Origin: Acanthosepion pharaonis
Lineage: Eukaryota; Mollusca; Cephalopoda; Sepiida; Sepiidae
NCBI GenBank assembly: GCA_903632075.3
Contig: CAHIKZ030001197.1
Coordinates: 483,501 to 547,500 of the forward strand
DNA: 64,000 nt
Reading direction: 5' to 3'
The position numbers and the translations under genes are program-made. A model generated the notes under the pieces. That model was not told the origin of the DNA. It was given only the letters and a program-made list of their open reading frames with translations, and ran no database searches. Within the stretch, counting starts at the first letter, position 1, and each line of letters opens with the position of its first letter. This document shows, piece by piece, positions 24,301-35,180 of the stretch.

Positions 24301-24493
24301 TATAAGTATTATCGTTCATTACCAACTTTTATTATTATTCTATTCAGGTTATTCTTCCATAGGTTAAAACAGTAATAATGTGTAGAAAAAATGATTGGAA
24401 CTGAAGCGACAAAGACAGAAGATGAATGAAGACTAAGATGAAACATAAAAAAATATTGATTGAGGAAAAGACAGCGAAGGAGATGAGGAAGTA

Positions 24494-25000
24494 CACCCTT
24501 GTGCAAATTAATTGAAACAACCGCTTTAGTTTCCTTTCTTTCACCATACGATCAGTTTTAAACCCATTGGGGCGACAGGGTTTAATCGAATTCTATTTTT
24601 TTACCTTAGATTAGGTCATTTGCAGTGGTGTGCAGTAATATGAATCTATTTTCGGGGTGTATGATGAAATTGTGTGGCCTTGAAAAATATTGCGTCATCC
24701 GTGATTGGATCAAATTATCAGACGTTATTGTCTCGACTGTCGATTAGTTGTCCTACGGCCATTGTCTGCGATGCACAATCACGCAAGACTTACCAGTGAG
24801 CAAAACAAAGTACTATAGACTGGCCCGGAAACTCTACTGATTTAAATCCAATCGCGAGTCTGTGGTCAATCTGCAAAAACGACTTCGTGAACTGGACATA
24901 CGAAGTACTAATATGTGCACTAGATCAGGTTTCATTGGAAAAATTTAAAAAAGTAAATAATAACGGAATTATTCGTTTTGTTTCAATTTACACAAGGGTG
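24494..25000 (+). mobile_element. internally deleted Tc1-like transposon, 507 bp
   Basis: Inverted ends CACCCTTGTG.AAATT..ATTGAAACAA (left) and its complement at the right, each flanked by TA (24492-24493 and 25001-25002), the Tc1/mariner target duplication. Inside, 24815-24990 reads WPGNSTDLNPIASLWSICKNDF, the DDE-motif region of a Tc1-like transposase where NPIENLW is usual; the catalytic Glu is Ala here (IASLW). The N-terminal and central transposase are missing. It sits inside a purine-rich tract, splitting it. Confidence 0.85.
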
Positions 25001-25002
25001 TA

Positions 25003-25935
25003 GGTGACAAAGAAGGTGAAAAAGATGTCAAAAAGAAGGCAAGGAAAAAGACGTCAAAAAGAAAAAAAGAGGAAGGAGACACTGAAAAGAGGGTGATGAC
25101 AAGAAGGAAAGAAAAAGATGGGGGAAAATGAGAGGAAGAAAATTAAGAAAAAAAAAGGTGAGGAAGAAGGTTGAAAAGAAAGTGAAGAAGTCGCCGAAAA
25201 GATGAAGTGGAAAAAATGAAAACGACGTTGAAAAGAAACTGAGGAAGAAGACGGCCTCAAAGAAATTATCAAAAAGAGGAAAACGTCGTCGAAAAGTAGG
25301 CCAAGAAGACGCTGTGAAGATGGCAAGGAAAGAAGAAAACGAAGAGAAGGCGAGGAAGAAGACGGCGAAAAGTAGGTGAGGAAGAAGATGTTGAAGAAGA
25401 AGGTGAGGAAGCAAAATATCTCAAAGAAGAAGAATAAGCCGGAGAAAAGAAGGCAAGAAAGACAACACCGAAAAGAAGTCGAGAATGCAGACACCGAAAA
25501 GAAAGTGAAGAAGCAGACGTCGAAAAGAAGTTGAGGAAAAAACGGCAAAAAGACATTGAAGAAGGAGACAGGGAAAAGAGGTTGAGACGGCGAAAACAGA
25601 CTGGGGAAGAAGACGACAAAAAGAAGTTGAGGAAGAAGATGGCGAAAAAAGATGAGGAAGAAAAAGGCAAAAAGAAGTTCAAGAACAAGACGGGGAAAGG
25701 AGTTTGAGGAACAAAACGTCGAAAAGAGATTAAGGAAAAAGACGGCAAAAAGAATATGAGGAAGATGGCGAAAAGAGTTGAGGAAAAAGGGAGCAAAATG
25801 AAGTTGAGGAAGGTGACGGTGAAAAGAAGGTTAAGGAGAAGGCGTTGAAAATGATATCGAAACAAAAGAGGAGAAGAGAGTGACAAAGAAGAAAAGAAGG
25901 CGTAGAAAAACGTAGTGGAAGAAGAAATTTAAGCG
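25003..25935. repeat. long polypurine (GA-rich) tract
   Basis: About 930 bp of nearly all A and G with scattered C and T, built from loose repeats of GAAGAAGACGGCGAAAAGAAG. The tract continues on the other side of the Tc1-like insertion (about 24400-24490). The long minus-strand frames rich in Ser, Phe and Leu are composition artefacts. Such tracts can form triplex DNA. Confidence 0.9.
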
Positions 25936-26580
25936 ATATGTTTAGCAAACGTCAAAGGACATAAATGGAGGAATGGCAAATTACTTTTGAATAATTTACT
26001 TTAGACAGAATTCTCTAAATTGAGGAAGTAGGCCAAACTTATTTACCAAACAGTTTCTGAAATCTTATTTCAAGTCAGCTATTAATATTGTCCCGCTGAA
26101 CACGTGATATATTTCCCACCAATAAAAACGTTCAAGAAGTAAAGAAACAAGGACTTCGAATATTGGTATTTAAAGGAGGTTCTCTCCACTTAGATTTTGA
26201 CATCACACAAAACTGCTTACCTCAAATTCATCACAATTTCGTTTTCTGTTTTACTAAGATTTGTCCATGTATAAATAATTTAGGGTAACCAGCTGCATGG
26301 ATGAAATAATTACAGCTTTCTCATTGAGCCGATAGTTCAGCGTTCGAACCTGGGTATAAACCAGAATTTTTTATTTTATTTCCTTTCATTTCTGGTGTAG
26401 ACTATTTTTTTCCGGATCCCAACAAGAGACCTAAGGTCACAAATGGCATCATATTTTCCACCGAACATTTTTTGAGTAAACAACACGCTACTAAAAAAAA
26501 CTAAAAAAAAAAAAAAAAACTAACCTTACACACATTTTACATAGATAAACCCCTGCATGAGTACATTTTTGTATTTCTTA
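25936..26580. other. unassigned AT-rich DNA
   Basis: A GCGTTCGAACCTGGG B-box-like site lies near 26340, without an identifiable tRNA fold. An A-rich run is at 26490-26520. Confidence 0.35.
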
Positions 26581-26584
26581 AGGC

Positions 26585-26845
26585 CTGGGCTACCAGGTCT
26601 GCCTTAAATAAGTCTTTCGGAACCTTTTCCAATAAAACCGAGGGCTCCAACTACAATTGGAATTGTTGATGCCCTTATTTGTCACATTTTTTCGATTTCA
26701 CGGTCCTTGTATTTTGATAGTTTTTTGATGATATTCAAAATACATTAGTCTGCAGGGAGTGACATGTAAATAAGAAGTCACAGTTTTTGTGGTCTCTGAT
26801 CATGATGTCTCGGCGGATTATTATTATTATTATTATTATTCGTCG
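26585..26845 (-). pseudogene. LINE C-terminal fragment (group C)
   Basis: Minus strand reads LSKYKDREIEKM then IRASTIPIVVGALGFIGKG, the conserved (E)KY.DL..E...W....TIP.VVGALG signature of this LINE C-terminus. (TTA)n at 26817-26840 lies upstream on that strand. Confidence 0.8.
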
Positions 26846-26989
26846 AACTTTACATTAGATCAACACAATCTTCGACCCCATGAGCTAGGTTAATAGCTGT
26901 TTGTCTCTGCTCCTCTTGCTGTTAATATGTCATGAGAGTATCAAAATCCCCAAGCCATCTTTCTTAATCATTTGTATTAAAAATTCAAA

Positions 26990-27245
26990 TATCTGAATAT
27001 ATTTTTTCTAATTCTTAGTACAAGTGTCATTTTGTTCCAATTTTCCTTCAATTTTCACCGTTATTCTCGTGTCCCGTTAACTGTATTCTCAGCATCCTTC
27101 TGTAGAACCACAACATTGTTAGCTCACGTCTGTTCTTCCTATGTGAGGAAACTTTCCGGTGATCACTGCTGCATAGGAAGGTTAATATTATGTCGCAGTA
27201 CAGTACTCTTAGTTTCTAACAACATTTTTATGTTTCTTAATATTT
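26990..27245 (-). pseudogene. LINE C-terminal fragment (group B)
   Basis: Minus strand contains TMLWFYRRMLRIQLTGHENN, the WFYRRMLRI..T motif found at the thumb/C-terminal boundary of group B elements. Similar pieces are at 40.4, 50.5 and 59.3 kb. Confidence 0.75.
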
Positions 27246-27519
27246 TTCATTTTCATTTTTGAAGATACCTTTTCTTATTTCAGTGTGCCTTCGGATTTCA
27301 GTGTAACATTTTCGTCGTCTGTTAAAAAAAAAGCAAATACAGAAATTTAACAAATGGGAAGTTTTTATGTCTCCCGTTTCTAGCTAGTATCTTGTGGAGT
27401 CGCTATTTCTAACGACTATATATTCTCTCTTTTTACAAGGGATGCTTATTCGCTTTTCCTTTATTGAACTCTTGTTTAGCACAAGACCAACAAATTTAGA
27501 GAGAAAGGATTGCGTGAAA

Positions 27520-27800
27520 TCAACAAAGAAACTCTTAAAGAAAAAGAGCTGGGAAAAGGCAAAGATAGAGAAAAGAAAAGATAAGAGTAGAAGAGAATAG
27601 AAAGCGAAAGGTGGGAGAAAATAGGAAAAAGGTGTAGAATGAAAAAAAAAAGAGAAAGGTGAAAGTTAATCAAAAAAAAAAAAAAAAGAAAGCCAAAAAG
27701 AAAGAGAAAAAAAAGAAAAAGAGAAAAGAAAGATGAAGATTGTATAGAGAAACATCATACGACTTAAAAAGTGACGGAGAGAAAGGTCGACAATAAAATG
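27520..27800. repeat. polypurine (A/G-rich) tract
   Basis: Dense AAAGAAA and GAGAAA runs. Open frames on either strand are artefacts. Confidence 0.85.
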
Positions 27801-28640
27801 GAAGAAAAAAATTAAAGAAAAGCAGTTCAGCAAAAGCTTCCTCTTCCTATTACACACTTTTACTTGATCTTGTGGCTTTGTAGGTTAAGGTTAATAAATA
27901 TACTCAAGAAACGACAGCAAAATGAAAATGGATAATAAAAAAAAAAAGAAGAGAAATGTGGAACAAAGAATTTTAAAAAAAGAGGCAAATATATTTAATC
28001 AGTAAAAGAAAAAAAAAAACAATTTGCACACCTTACTTTGGAAATTAAAAACACAGCAAGAAGAGTTGATTGTGTGGTGAGCTCGGTAACCTTTCTATGG
28101 TAGAGATTTAACCTCCATTAGTAAGATGAGGTGTTTGAAAAGCCCACAAAATTTTCCCTTAATATTTAGCAAATGGCGAATCAAATTTTTATGATTTCTC
28201 AAGTAGCTTTCCGAATACTTCTGTCGATTACAAGGATTTACAGGTTTTAGATACAATATTTGTGATAATTACAAACCGTAAAGAAAAGAAAGTCATACAT
28301 GTGATAGAATCGTATACAAAGTTCACAGTAACTTGCTTTAAATGATGAAAAATCAGTTGAAGTAGAGTCAGATTGATCACAAACTGTTTCCAAAGATTAC
28401 GTTGAAAATAAAATGAACATATTATTGCATATCTGAATTTACAAATACTGGTCTTGATTCAATTTTTTTCCAAATGAAAAGACAGAAAAAATACTTAGGA
28501 TAATATTCAGGGTTTGATGGATAAATTGTCGTCTAAATTACGAAAAAAAAGAAAAAAGAAAATAACACTGACATCTCATTTTAAAAAAAAATATATTTAC
28601 CAAAATTACACAGAAATATCATGAAATACGAAAGAGTACA
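27801..28640. other. unassigned AT-rich DNA
   Basis: A-rich with poly-A runs near 27940-28020 and 28540-28590. No signal recognised, though part may be the flank of the mariner relic. Confidence 0.35.
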
Positions 28641-28649
28641 TTTATAAAA

Positions 28650-29165
28650 TCGCCATTGGTTTCAGCCACGACCTCCAGACGATTTCAGGATCTTCTGCAT
28701 CTTTTCTGGACGGTCTCCTTCTTTAAGTTGGTGAATGCTGCCATAATCTTTGCCTTCAGGTCATCTTTGGCGTTACAAGCAGTTTTGTTGGTTACTCGCT
28801 CAACTGCGCTTCACAGGTAATAATCAAAGGGATAGCAGTTTAGAGAGTTAGGTGAACGGATGTAAGGGTGATGTGATCTCAGAAATTGTCTGACAGTCAG
28901 GACTGGGTTCTCCTGCTTGTGTGACATGATGCGGAATTCTGTTTGCAGGCATAGGGTCTTCAACCACCTTTTTAACCCAGGGCAGTACCACCTCCTCGCG
29001 ACACTTGTCGTAGGCTTCCGTGTTGAGTTTGAGGCCCTGTGGAAAGATGAATGGATGCATAACGTCGCCATCACGACGGATCACTACAAACACCTTCATA
29101 ATCACCATTAGACTCATTCAACTCTTTCCGAACGTTCTGCACTGTCGTTTCTAAATTTCTGGCGG
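28650..29165 (-). pseudogene. mariner-like transposase, N-terminally deleted
   Basis: Minus strand, in three frames: a short HTH-like RNLETTVQNVRKEL piece, then VVIRRDGDVMHPFIFPQGL and WVKKVVEDP, QQNSASCH (usually QQDSAP.H), SPNSLNCYPFDYYL (usually PNSPDCNPLDYY) and ERVTNKTACNAKDDLKAKIM to a CRRS end. The second catalytic Asp is Asn, whereas the Asp in the PFDYY motif remains. The first catalytic block follows the HTH piece almost directly, so an internal deletion is likely. A different mariner lineage from the 3.7-4.6 kb relic. Confidence 0.85.
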
Positions 29166-29589
29166 ATTGAATTGCACCACGCTGCTCTGTTTCTCACAGC
29201 CGGTGTCCAACTATACTCTGCAGTCGACAAAATCAAAAACAAACAACGCGCATGCGTGAATTTAAAAATATAAAATGGCGACAATTTACCTATTGTATCC
29301 TGCATAATAAGAAAATTAATAACTATATGGTATAACCATAATATTGTAAATGGGGAGTTTGGAACCTTCACGCTGCTAATACTGGAACAATATCATGTAG
29401 GGTTAACCAAAGTTTACGAATAGGAGAAATGAGTGACGAAATCACGGATATCTGTTAGAGTGATTTAATTCTGAGCACTAATGTATTATACCGGTGTATA
29501 TGTAGAAAAGAATAAGAAAAAAAAGAACCATTATCCTTCGTATTATTTTGTAGTTGAGAATAAGAAGGTTTACGTTAAATTTCGGTTTG

Positions 29590-29930
29590 GTTTTTTGTTT
29601 GGTTTGCTTTGTTTTACGGCATATCAACCCTACTGGGTTATTCAATAGTGACAAGATTTTATTGCTGATAATATTTTTTTCAAATTTCTGGTAATGATGT
29701 ATTGCTGGTAATAATTTTTTTTACAAAAATGTATTGCTGCTATTGAAACCTATTTTTACACTTTCATAGTGTTTTGACCCCAGTTTGGGGGTTAACTAAT
29801 TGCCCATAGCTGGGACTGTAACAGGCTCTACTATCTTGGGTCAGGGTGGCCCTGGGAACAACAGCAATTATGAGGTCCCGATCAGTGGCCTTGTTGTTGG
29901 ATGTAGTTTATCGTCATACCCAAGACGGAA
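29590..29930 (-). repeat. R30 dispersed repeat, minus-strand copy
   Basis: It carries the family landmarks in reverse: GGTTTGCTTTGTTTTACGGC, three TTTCTGGTAATG / ATGTATTGCTGGTAAT units, AACCTATTTTTACACTTTCA, GGGGTTAACTAATTGCCCA and one GATGTAGTTTATCGTC unit at 29900-29920. Confidence 0.8.
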
Positions 29931-30049
29931 ATTTCGGTTTGAGGAGCTTGTCCAGCTAGAGGTAAATGCTATTAGTATTCCTTATTTTATGCTATCCCTG
30001 AAGCATGAAGGGTTTCGGTCCATGAAAATATTATATTATACATGAACCT

Positions 30050-30795
30050 CAATCGATAAAAATAATTGAAAACTGTCCCAGCTTGAAGCTTGGACATTAA
30101 GGTAAACTATGAGAATAAGTAAAAGACAAATAATAGACAAATTTCGCCTCCAGAAAATGAGTGTCTATGCGGTTAGAATAGAAAGGAATTTGAAGAACGA
30201 AAAGAAAGAAAAGATCAAGGGAATTATAAGAGCGAAGGGGAATACCAGAATAAATTGAAAGAATTTAACATCCTCATAAGAGTAATCAACAGTAATATCA
30301 ATAATAAAAAGAAGCGGTAAGTACGAAAAGATATACAATTCTCATTGTAATAGTGACTTATATAAAATTCAGTTGACAATTTGATGATTCTTAATAACAT
30401 AATATAGATATCCTCATTATTGGAAAGTAGATCGCTCATATGAAATCATCTGTAAGCTGAAATGGCGTAAAACGAAGAAAACATTATCATTAATATATAT
30501 GCAAAAACATTTGAACGTTTCCAGACCGCAGCAAGTCATCATCATTATCAGATTTGTTTTGACTTGAAGACAATGTAAATCAGTGTGATTTCTCACTTTC
30601 AGCATGGCTGCTCGTTTCCGAACATTCCCGTCTGCTTAAGCCGATTTTTGTTTCTTCAACACCAACAGAGCAAACCTGAGGTTATATTTATTATAACTTT
30701 CTGTTGTTAGATTATTGTAATAAGACGCACTCGTAACTGGTATAACGTAATTCGACTGTGTAGTTAGTATGAAAACTAACTCCAATACGAGTGGT
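30050..30795. other. unassigned intergenic DNA
   Basis: No recognisable frame or repeat. Confidence 0.35.
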
Positions 30796-31795
30796 ATCAA
30801 CTCAGTCCCCCACCTGAGATGAGGCGTGACACAAGGTCGGGATTATTGTGGAACCGTGTACTTGCACACGGGCCATTTGTCAAAATTTACCCAGCCACCA
30901 CAAAAGTAGATCAGCTTCATTACTTATCTGTTTTTCTCACCCGAGTTTCTATCCGAGGACAGAGATCTTGTCTTATCGTGAGCCAGGGACTAACTCCGAT
31001 GTGACTGGTATATACCGGTCGCCCCACCGCGGACAAGATGCGACACAAGGTCAAGTTTTATGTAGGAGACCCGAGCATTTCAACTAGGACAACTGGTCAA
31101 AATTTACCTAGCCACCACAAAAGCTGGCTTGGATACAATACGTGATTGTTTTTCTCGGCTGAGTCTATATCTGAAGACAGAACCCCGTCTAAGTCATTCT
31201 CTGCTCGAAGAAAGAGGTCTTGTCACCCTCTTCCCGGAGACAGAGGTCTTGTCACCCTCTTCCCGGAGACAGAGGTCTTGTCACCCTCTTCCCGGAGACA
31301 GAGGTCTTGTCACCCTCTTCCCGGAGACAGAGGTCTTGTTTCATCGCGAGCCTGAGATTGACTCCAATGCAATTGGTATTTATTATTATTGGTCGCCCCA
31401 CTGAGGACTAGGTGCGACGCAAAGTCAAGTTTTTTGTAGGGAGCCCGAGTATTTCCACTAGGGCCACTGATTAAAATTTACTCACCCCACCTAAAAAGCA
31501 GTCTCTGGTACAGTACTTGTCTGTTTTTCTCAGCTGAATCTCCATCCGAAGACGGAGCCACGAATGAGTGAACCTCCGCCCAAAAACAGAGCTGTTGTCA
31601 GTCGCATGCCAGTCAGCAAGCTGCCTGACTCGAACATGTCTGTTTTTCTCAGCCGAGTCTCTATCCGAATACAGAACCCCCGACTGAGTCACCCTCTGCC
31701 CAAAGACGGGTGTCTTGTCATCCTCCACCTGAAGACGGAGGTATTGTCTTATCACGAGCCTGGTACTGATCTGTGATGCGACTGGATTCGAATTC
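30796..31795 (+). repeat. dispersed repeat with GCGACACAAGGTCAAGTTTT landmarks, several tandem-like copies
   Basis: The phrase set GTCGCCCCAC..GGAC..ATGCGACACAAGGTC, GAGCATTTC.ACTAGG, TCAAAATTTAC..CCACC, TGTTTTTCTC..GAGTCTCTATCCGA recurs at about 30800-30990, 31010-31200, 31385-31560 and 31615-31790. It has a hairpin-rich make-up like the GC-palindrome family but different sequence. Short open frames are incidental. Confidence 0.55.
31214..31346 (+). repeat. 29-bp minisatellite inside the 30.8-31.8 kb repeat
   Basis: GAGGTCTTGTCACCCTCTTC plus CCGGAGACA repeats with starts at 31214, 31243, 31272, 31301 and 31330 (last unit partial). Units are identical, so the expansion is recent. The period is not a multiple of three, which gives open frames in all three phases. 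Confidence 0.95.
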
Positions 31796-31954
31796 GAATG
31801 AAAAGACAAACCTCGACGTTCAACATCACGGTAAGCAGATAAAGAAGTGTATCGAGAGGTATTTTTACCCGTATAAAATTTATCATAATTCTTTTTTTCG
31901 TTGTACGCCATTTCGTATAGCGAGAAAAATCTGTAATACTGTTGTTATTCTTTG

Positions 31955-32395
31955 TAACGTGTCCTTTCATTCCGTGGGCGGTCATGGCTCTCCACCATTT
32001 CCTGTCTTTTGTAGCTCTTAGTAAAGTTTGTCTTTTTGCCGGCTATCCTAATCCCTATTCTGCCAACGATTTACCCAAACTCCTTCTTCTTCTTTTATGT
32101 GTCCTGTCCATTCAGAACGTTGAGGATCATGGCTCTCCACTATTTCCTGTCTTTTGTAGCTCTTAGTAAAGTTTGTCTTTTTGCCGTCTATCCTAATCCC
32201 TGTTCTGCCAACACAATATCATTAGGCAGGGGTTATGCTCTGCTTATTCTCTGTCCCTCTTGCCTTCAATATGTCCAGTGTGTAACAGATTTTCGAAGCT
32301 CTATTTCTTCATTATCTACCCTTAGAAATTTCAACCGAAGTCCTGTAAATCGAACATTTGTCAAGCGATGTACAACTGTACAATCAATAATTCTA
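31955..32395 (-). pseudogene. LINE C-terminus with a duplicated 145-bp end module (group B)
   Basis: Minus strand reads LSHTGHIEGKRDR-like, then AKRQTLLRATKDRK.WRAMILNVLNGQDT and again TLLRATKDRKWWRAMTAHGMKGHVTK. The second block is a 145-bp duplication (31983 against 32128). The motif is the W(R)xM terminus of group B elements. The duplication is out of frame (145 is not a multiple of three). Confidence 0.7.
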
Positions 32396-32514
32396 GGCGA
32401 AATCTGTTAGATATTTTTCTTAATATCACGTCCCTTCTGAACATAGACCTTTATGACTCGACCCAAGTTAGATTTATTTATTATCAATGAATTTTCATAT
32501 TAGTTTCCAATTGA

Positions 32515-32725
32515 CATTTCCACGGTTTTGAATTCAGAATTGTCTTTATCCATAACTGGCTGCCGCCTAATAATAACGAAGCCCAGTCTACGCCGCTATT
32601 TATGGGAAGCGAAGAAATGGATTAATGCCTTTCCCGAGGGTATTAGTGCGAAAGGGAATACAACAGTTGTGGATGGAATATGGACTCGACCTTCCCCCAT
32701 TTCCGTTTCTGCGCACATAAGCAGA
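32515..32725 (+). repeat. fragment related to the tail of the 5S-tRNA SINE (SINE-B)
   Basis: Shares TTTATCCATAACTGG, a GGGAAGCGAAGAAATGGATTAATG step, TTTCCCGAGGGTATTAGTGCG and AATGGACTCGACC-like ending with the tail of SINE-B copies at 54.2 and 57.9 kb. A similar tail piece is at 6655-6725. Confidence 0.45.
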
Positions 32726-33224
32726 TACTAATGATGTGAAAAAATGAACCCAGATTAAGAAAATGTCGCAGTTGTGTGCTCAGAATTTTGATTTTTGATT
32801 TTGATTTAAATTTATTCATGTATTGAACTAAATAGCTGTAGTATTTGTTTAACCATACGATACAGCATTTTATTGCGGAAAACATCTATGTAAAAAAAAT
32901 GCGTCAAATATACGGGTATTATGGATAGGAAGCTGACACTGAATGCTCTAGTTACAATAGCCATAATATCAGAATGATCAGAAATTTTGAAATAGTCCAA
33001 AATTGCATGTGCAAAAATGTTAGACTTGTTCATTGGCAAATACAACATGTCGTTAAGCAGATAAATTTTGGGTGTGAAGATCATTTTTTTAAACTGCAAT
33101 TTATGAGAAAATACAAAACAGGAAAAGAAATCTGGTCAATATTAGTAACAAGGATACTGAGAAGCTACTTTTGCGTCAAATGTAAGAATTACAAATTCGT
33201 GATAATAAGTTTATACTTACATAG

Positions 33225-33230
<6 letters not shown>
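32726..33230. other. unassigned AT-rich DNA
   Basis: Nothing recognised. Confidence 0.35.
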
Positions 33231-33269
<39 letters not shown>

Positions 33270-33275
33270 AGAGAG
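33231..33275. repeat. (TA)n microsatellite followed by GAGAGA
   Basis: Pure TA to about 33267. A diverged copy of the 5.98 kb family follows at 33400-33500. Confidence 0.9.
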
Positions 33276-33789
33276 AAGAAAATAATTCGGAACATTTACT
33301 GGGAACAAACCACCTGCATTAACTAGCCACATAATCCAGCTTATTATCCGGATTATCTGAAGAATAGAGCGAATAGCAGAAGGAGCACAAAGGGAATGAG
33401 GATTGTTTGCCACGGAGTGGGTAAAGGTCGGAGCTAGTTGAACTAAGGAACGTAACTCGTCCGATCATCTGTCATAGTAATAGTGATAGAGCAGTGAGAG
33501 GCTAACAACGTTTCGCCTGTGGGATAACGGTTGGAATGTGCAGAATAATAATTCATCTACAAGTCCACGATGCGATTTTCAAGTCTGTCGATGCTGGACA
33601 ATGAGGATTGGAAAACGCAAGTCCAGATATAGCACCAATACTTCATTCTTGATTAGATCTGACTCTTCTAAAGATAGCTCCTGGTAACGGATGTTACGTA
33701 TTTTCTGCAGCGATAAAACGAACTGAAAATTCTTCCAGCATTCTTTGCGATGGCACCGAATATACGCGTTCCATTTCTGATCAGGAGTT

Positions 33790-34105
33790 AACCTTAGCTC
33801 AAGTAGGCGGTCGAAGCAAGGAATTTCTTCTAGGTCGGGAGTGAGCTTTCGACCAAGTAGGCGGTCGAGGCAAGGAATCTCTTCGAGGACGAGAGGGAGC
33901 TTTCGACCAAGTAGGCGGTCGAGGCAAGGAATCTCTTCTAGGACGAGAGGGAGCTTTAGACCAAGTAGGCGGTCGAGGCAAGGGCTCTCTTCTAGGACGG
34001 GAGTGAGCTTTAGACCAAGTAGGCTGTCGAGGCAGGGGATCTCTTCTAGGTCGGGAGTGAGCTTTAGACCAAGTAGGCTTTCGTGTCAATGAGCATCTTT
34101 TTGGT
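33790..34105 (+). repeat. 54-bp minisatellite, six copies, in frame
   Basis: AAGTAGGCGGTCGAGGCA occurs at 33801, 33855, 33909, 33963, 34017 and 34071, exactly 54 bp apart. The period is 18 codons, so open frames persist on both strands (plus-strand SFRPSRRSRQGISSR repeats at 33841-34092, minus-strand PTWSKAHSRPRRDSLPR at 33799-34152). Codon-level bias for one strand is not evident, so I do not call a gene. Confidence 0.95.
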
Positions 34106-34536
34106 GGGGAGTAGACTTTCGTGGTAAGGAGCATCATTGAGGGTATGGCCACTCGTCAGGATTGGTTCAGCTTTAGAAGATGAAATAATTCTATTTTTTT
34201 GGATGTTGTTGTGTTGAAAAGACAGCCGACCATCTCGACACGAATTGCTGACCATGGTCTCGTCCGTCCTCTATGAGTAGAACGTGTACTCGTAGGAACG
34301 GGCGTCGCAAAGTGGGTCGCACGGCGTAGCGCTTGAGTCGTACACATTGCTGCCCTGGACTACAGTATTCCTTTCTACTGTATTATTAATCCATGTCTCT
34401 CATCTAATTAAACCTGTTCTTCACTCAATATTTTGTTCCAGTGTTTACTTACAGTACTATCAAACATAAGTACATGCATTTTATAAACTTTATAACAGAT
34501 ATATTGAATGATACCAGTCAGTCTTTCCCCCTTTTA

Positions 34537-34655
34537 GCTTACGGTCATATCATGTTGCAACACCGTTTCTCGTACGATCACCAGAATTAAGCAACGTCAA
34601 GCCTGGTCAGTAAATAGGTAGGTGACCACTTGGAAAGACCACTTGTTGTAAGGTT
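34537..34655 (+). pseudogene. 5S rRNA-derived head of a composite SINE (SINE-B)
   Basis: Over its full length it resembles eukaryotic 5S rRNA: GCTTACGGTCATA start, ACACCG, a CGATCACC step, A-box region TTAAGCAACGTC (34587-34598), GCCTGGTCAGTA, C-box region AGGTGACCACTTGG and a closing TTGTAAGGTT. Stem-breaking changes show it is not a functional 5S gene. It runs directly into a tRNA-like part, which makes it a SINE rather than a stray pseudogene. Confidence 0.85.
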
Positions 34656-34795
34656 GGATGTACGGGTGGTGTAATTGATAACGGTTCGGAAATGAGAATC
34701 GTAAGAGTCGAGTTACTCTTCCAGTCGAGGTCGTTATATTCATTTACGAATACGCCTCTTGTCCCTCAACTATGGATTAATTAGTGAAAATTAAA
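34656..34795 (+). mobile_element. tRNA-like middle and tail of SINE-B
   Basis: GGGTGGTGTAATTGATAACG is an A-box region; AGTCGAGTTACTCTTCCAG is a worn B box (compare GGGTTCCAATTCC in the 54.2 kb copy). A tail ending CTCAACTATGGATTAATTAG follows. The same order 5S-tRNA-tail is found at 54160-54405 on the minus strand, so this is a real composite family. Confidence 0.8.
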
Positions 34796-34799
34796 TGAT

Positions 34800-35180
34800 T
34801 CTTAAAATCTAAAGAATATTTTCTGGCTCTAAATAACCTGCAAAGGGTTGATAACCCGCAGAAAACTTTATTCTTTAAGCTTTTATTTTTTAAGTACCGT
34901 AAATGACAGTCGAGTTTGTAATCTCAAAAATCTTTTCAAGACTAAGGGTCAACTTATGTGACGGGGATAAAATGAACACCTTTACTACTACGTTGCAAAC
35001 AAATGGAACGTCACCCCTAACAATTACTGTACACCACTTAGCGGACTTCCTGCAGGCTGCTAGAAATATATCACACCAAATCTTGTGTTTAGGGAACATA
35101 TTTGGCCTATTAACACAGCAATTAATATAAAACAGTTGCAAAAAATCAGTATTCCATTAACGCTAACTAAATCATTATAC
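34800..35180. other. unassigned AT-rich DNA
   Basis: Open frames on both strands (34890-35141) overlap each other and show no domain. Confidence 0.35.

Noticed and set aside
25028..25948. Open frames of up to 205 codons on the minus strand rich in Ser, Phe and Leu
   Set aside because: They arise from the polypyrimidine complement of a GA-rich tract, as do those at 51.6-52.2 and 55.1-55.6 kb.
31129..31411. Three overlapping open frames reading as repeat proteins
   Set aside because: A 29-bp repeat read in three phases gives the same peptide cycle in each; no support for coding.
33799..34152. A proline/arginine-repeat protein gene
   Set aside because: Frames stay open only because the minisatellite period is a multiple of three; both strands are equally open and no start, splice or domain signal was found.
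34537..34655. A functional 5S rRNA gene
   Set aside because: Numerous stem-disrupting changes, direct fusion with a tRNA-like part, and a second copy of the fusion at 54.2 kb.
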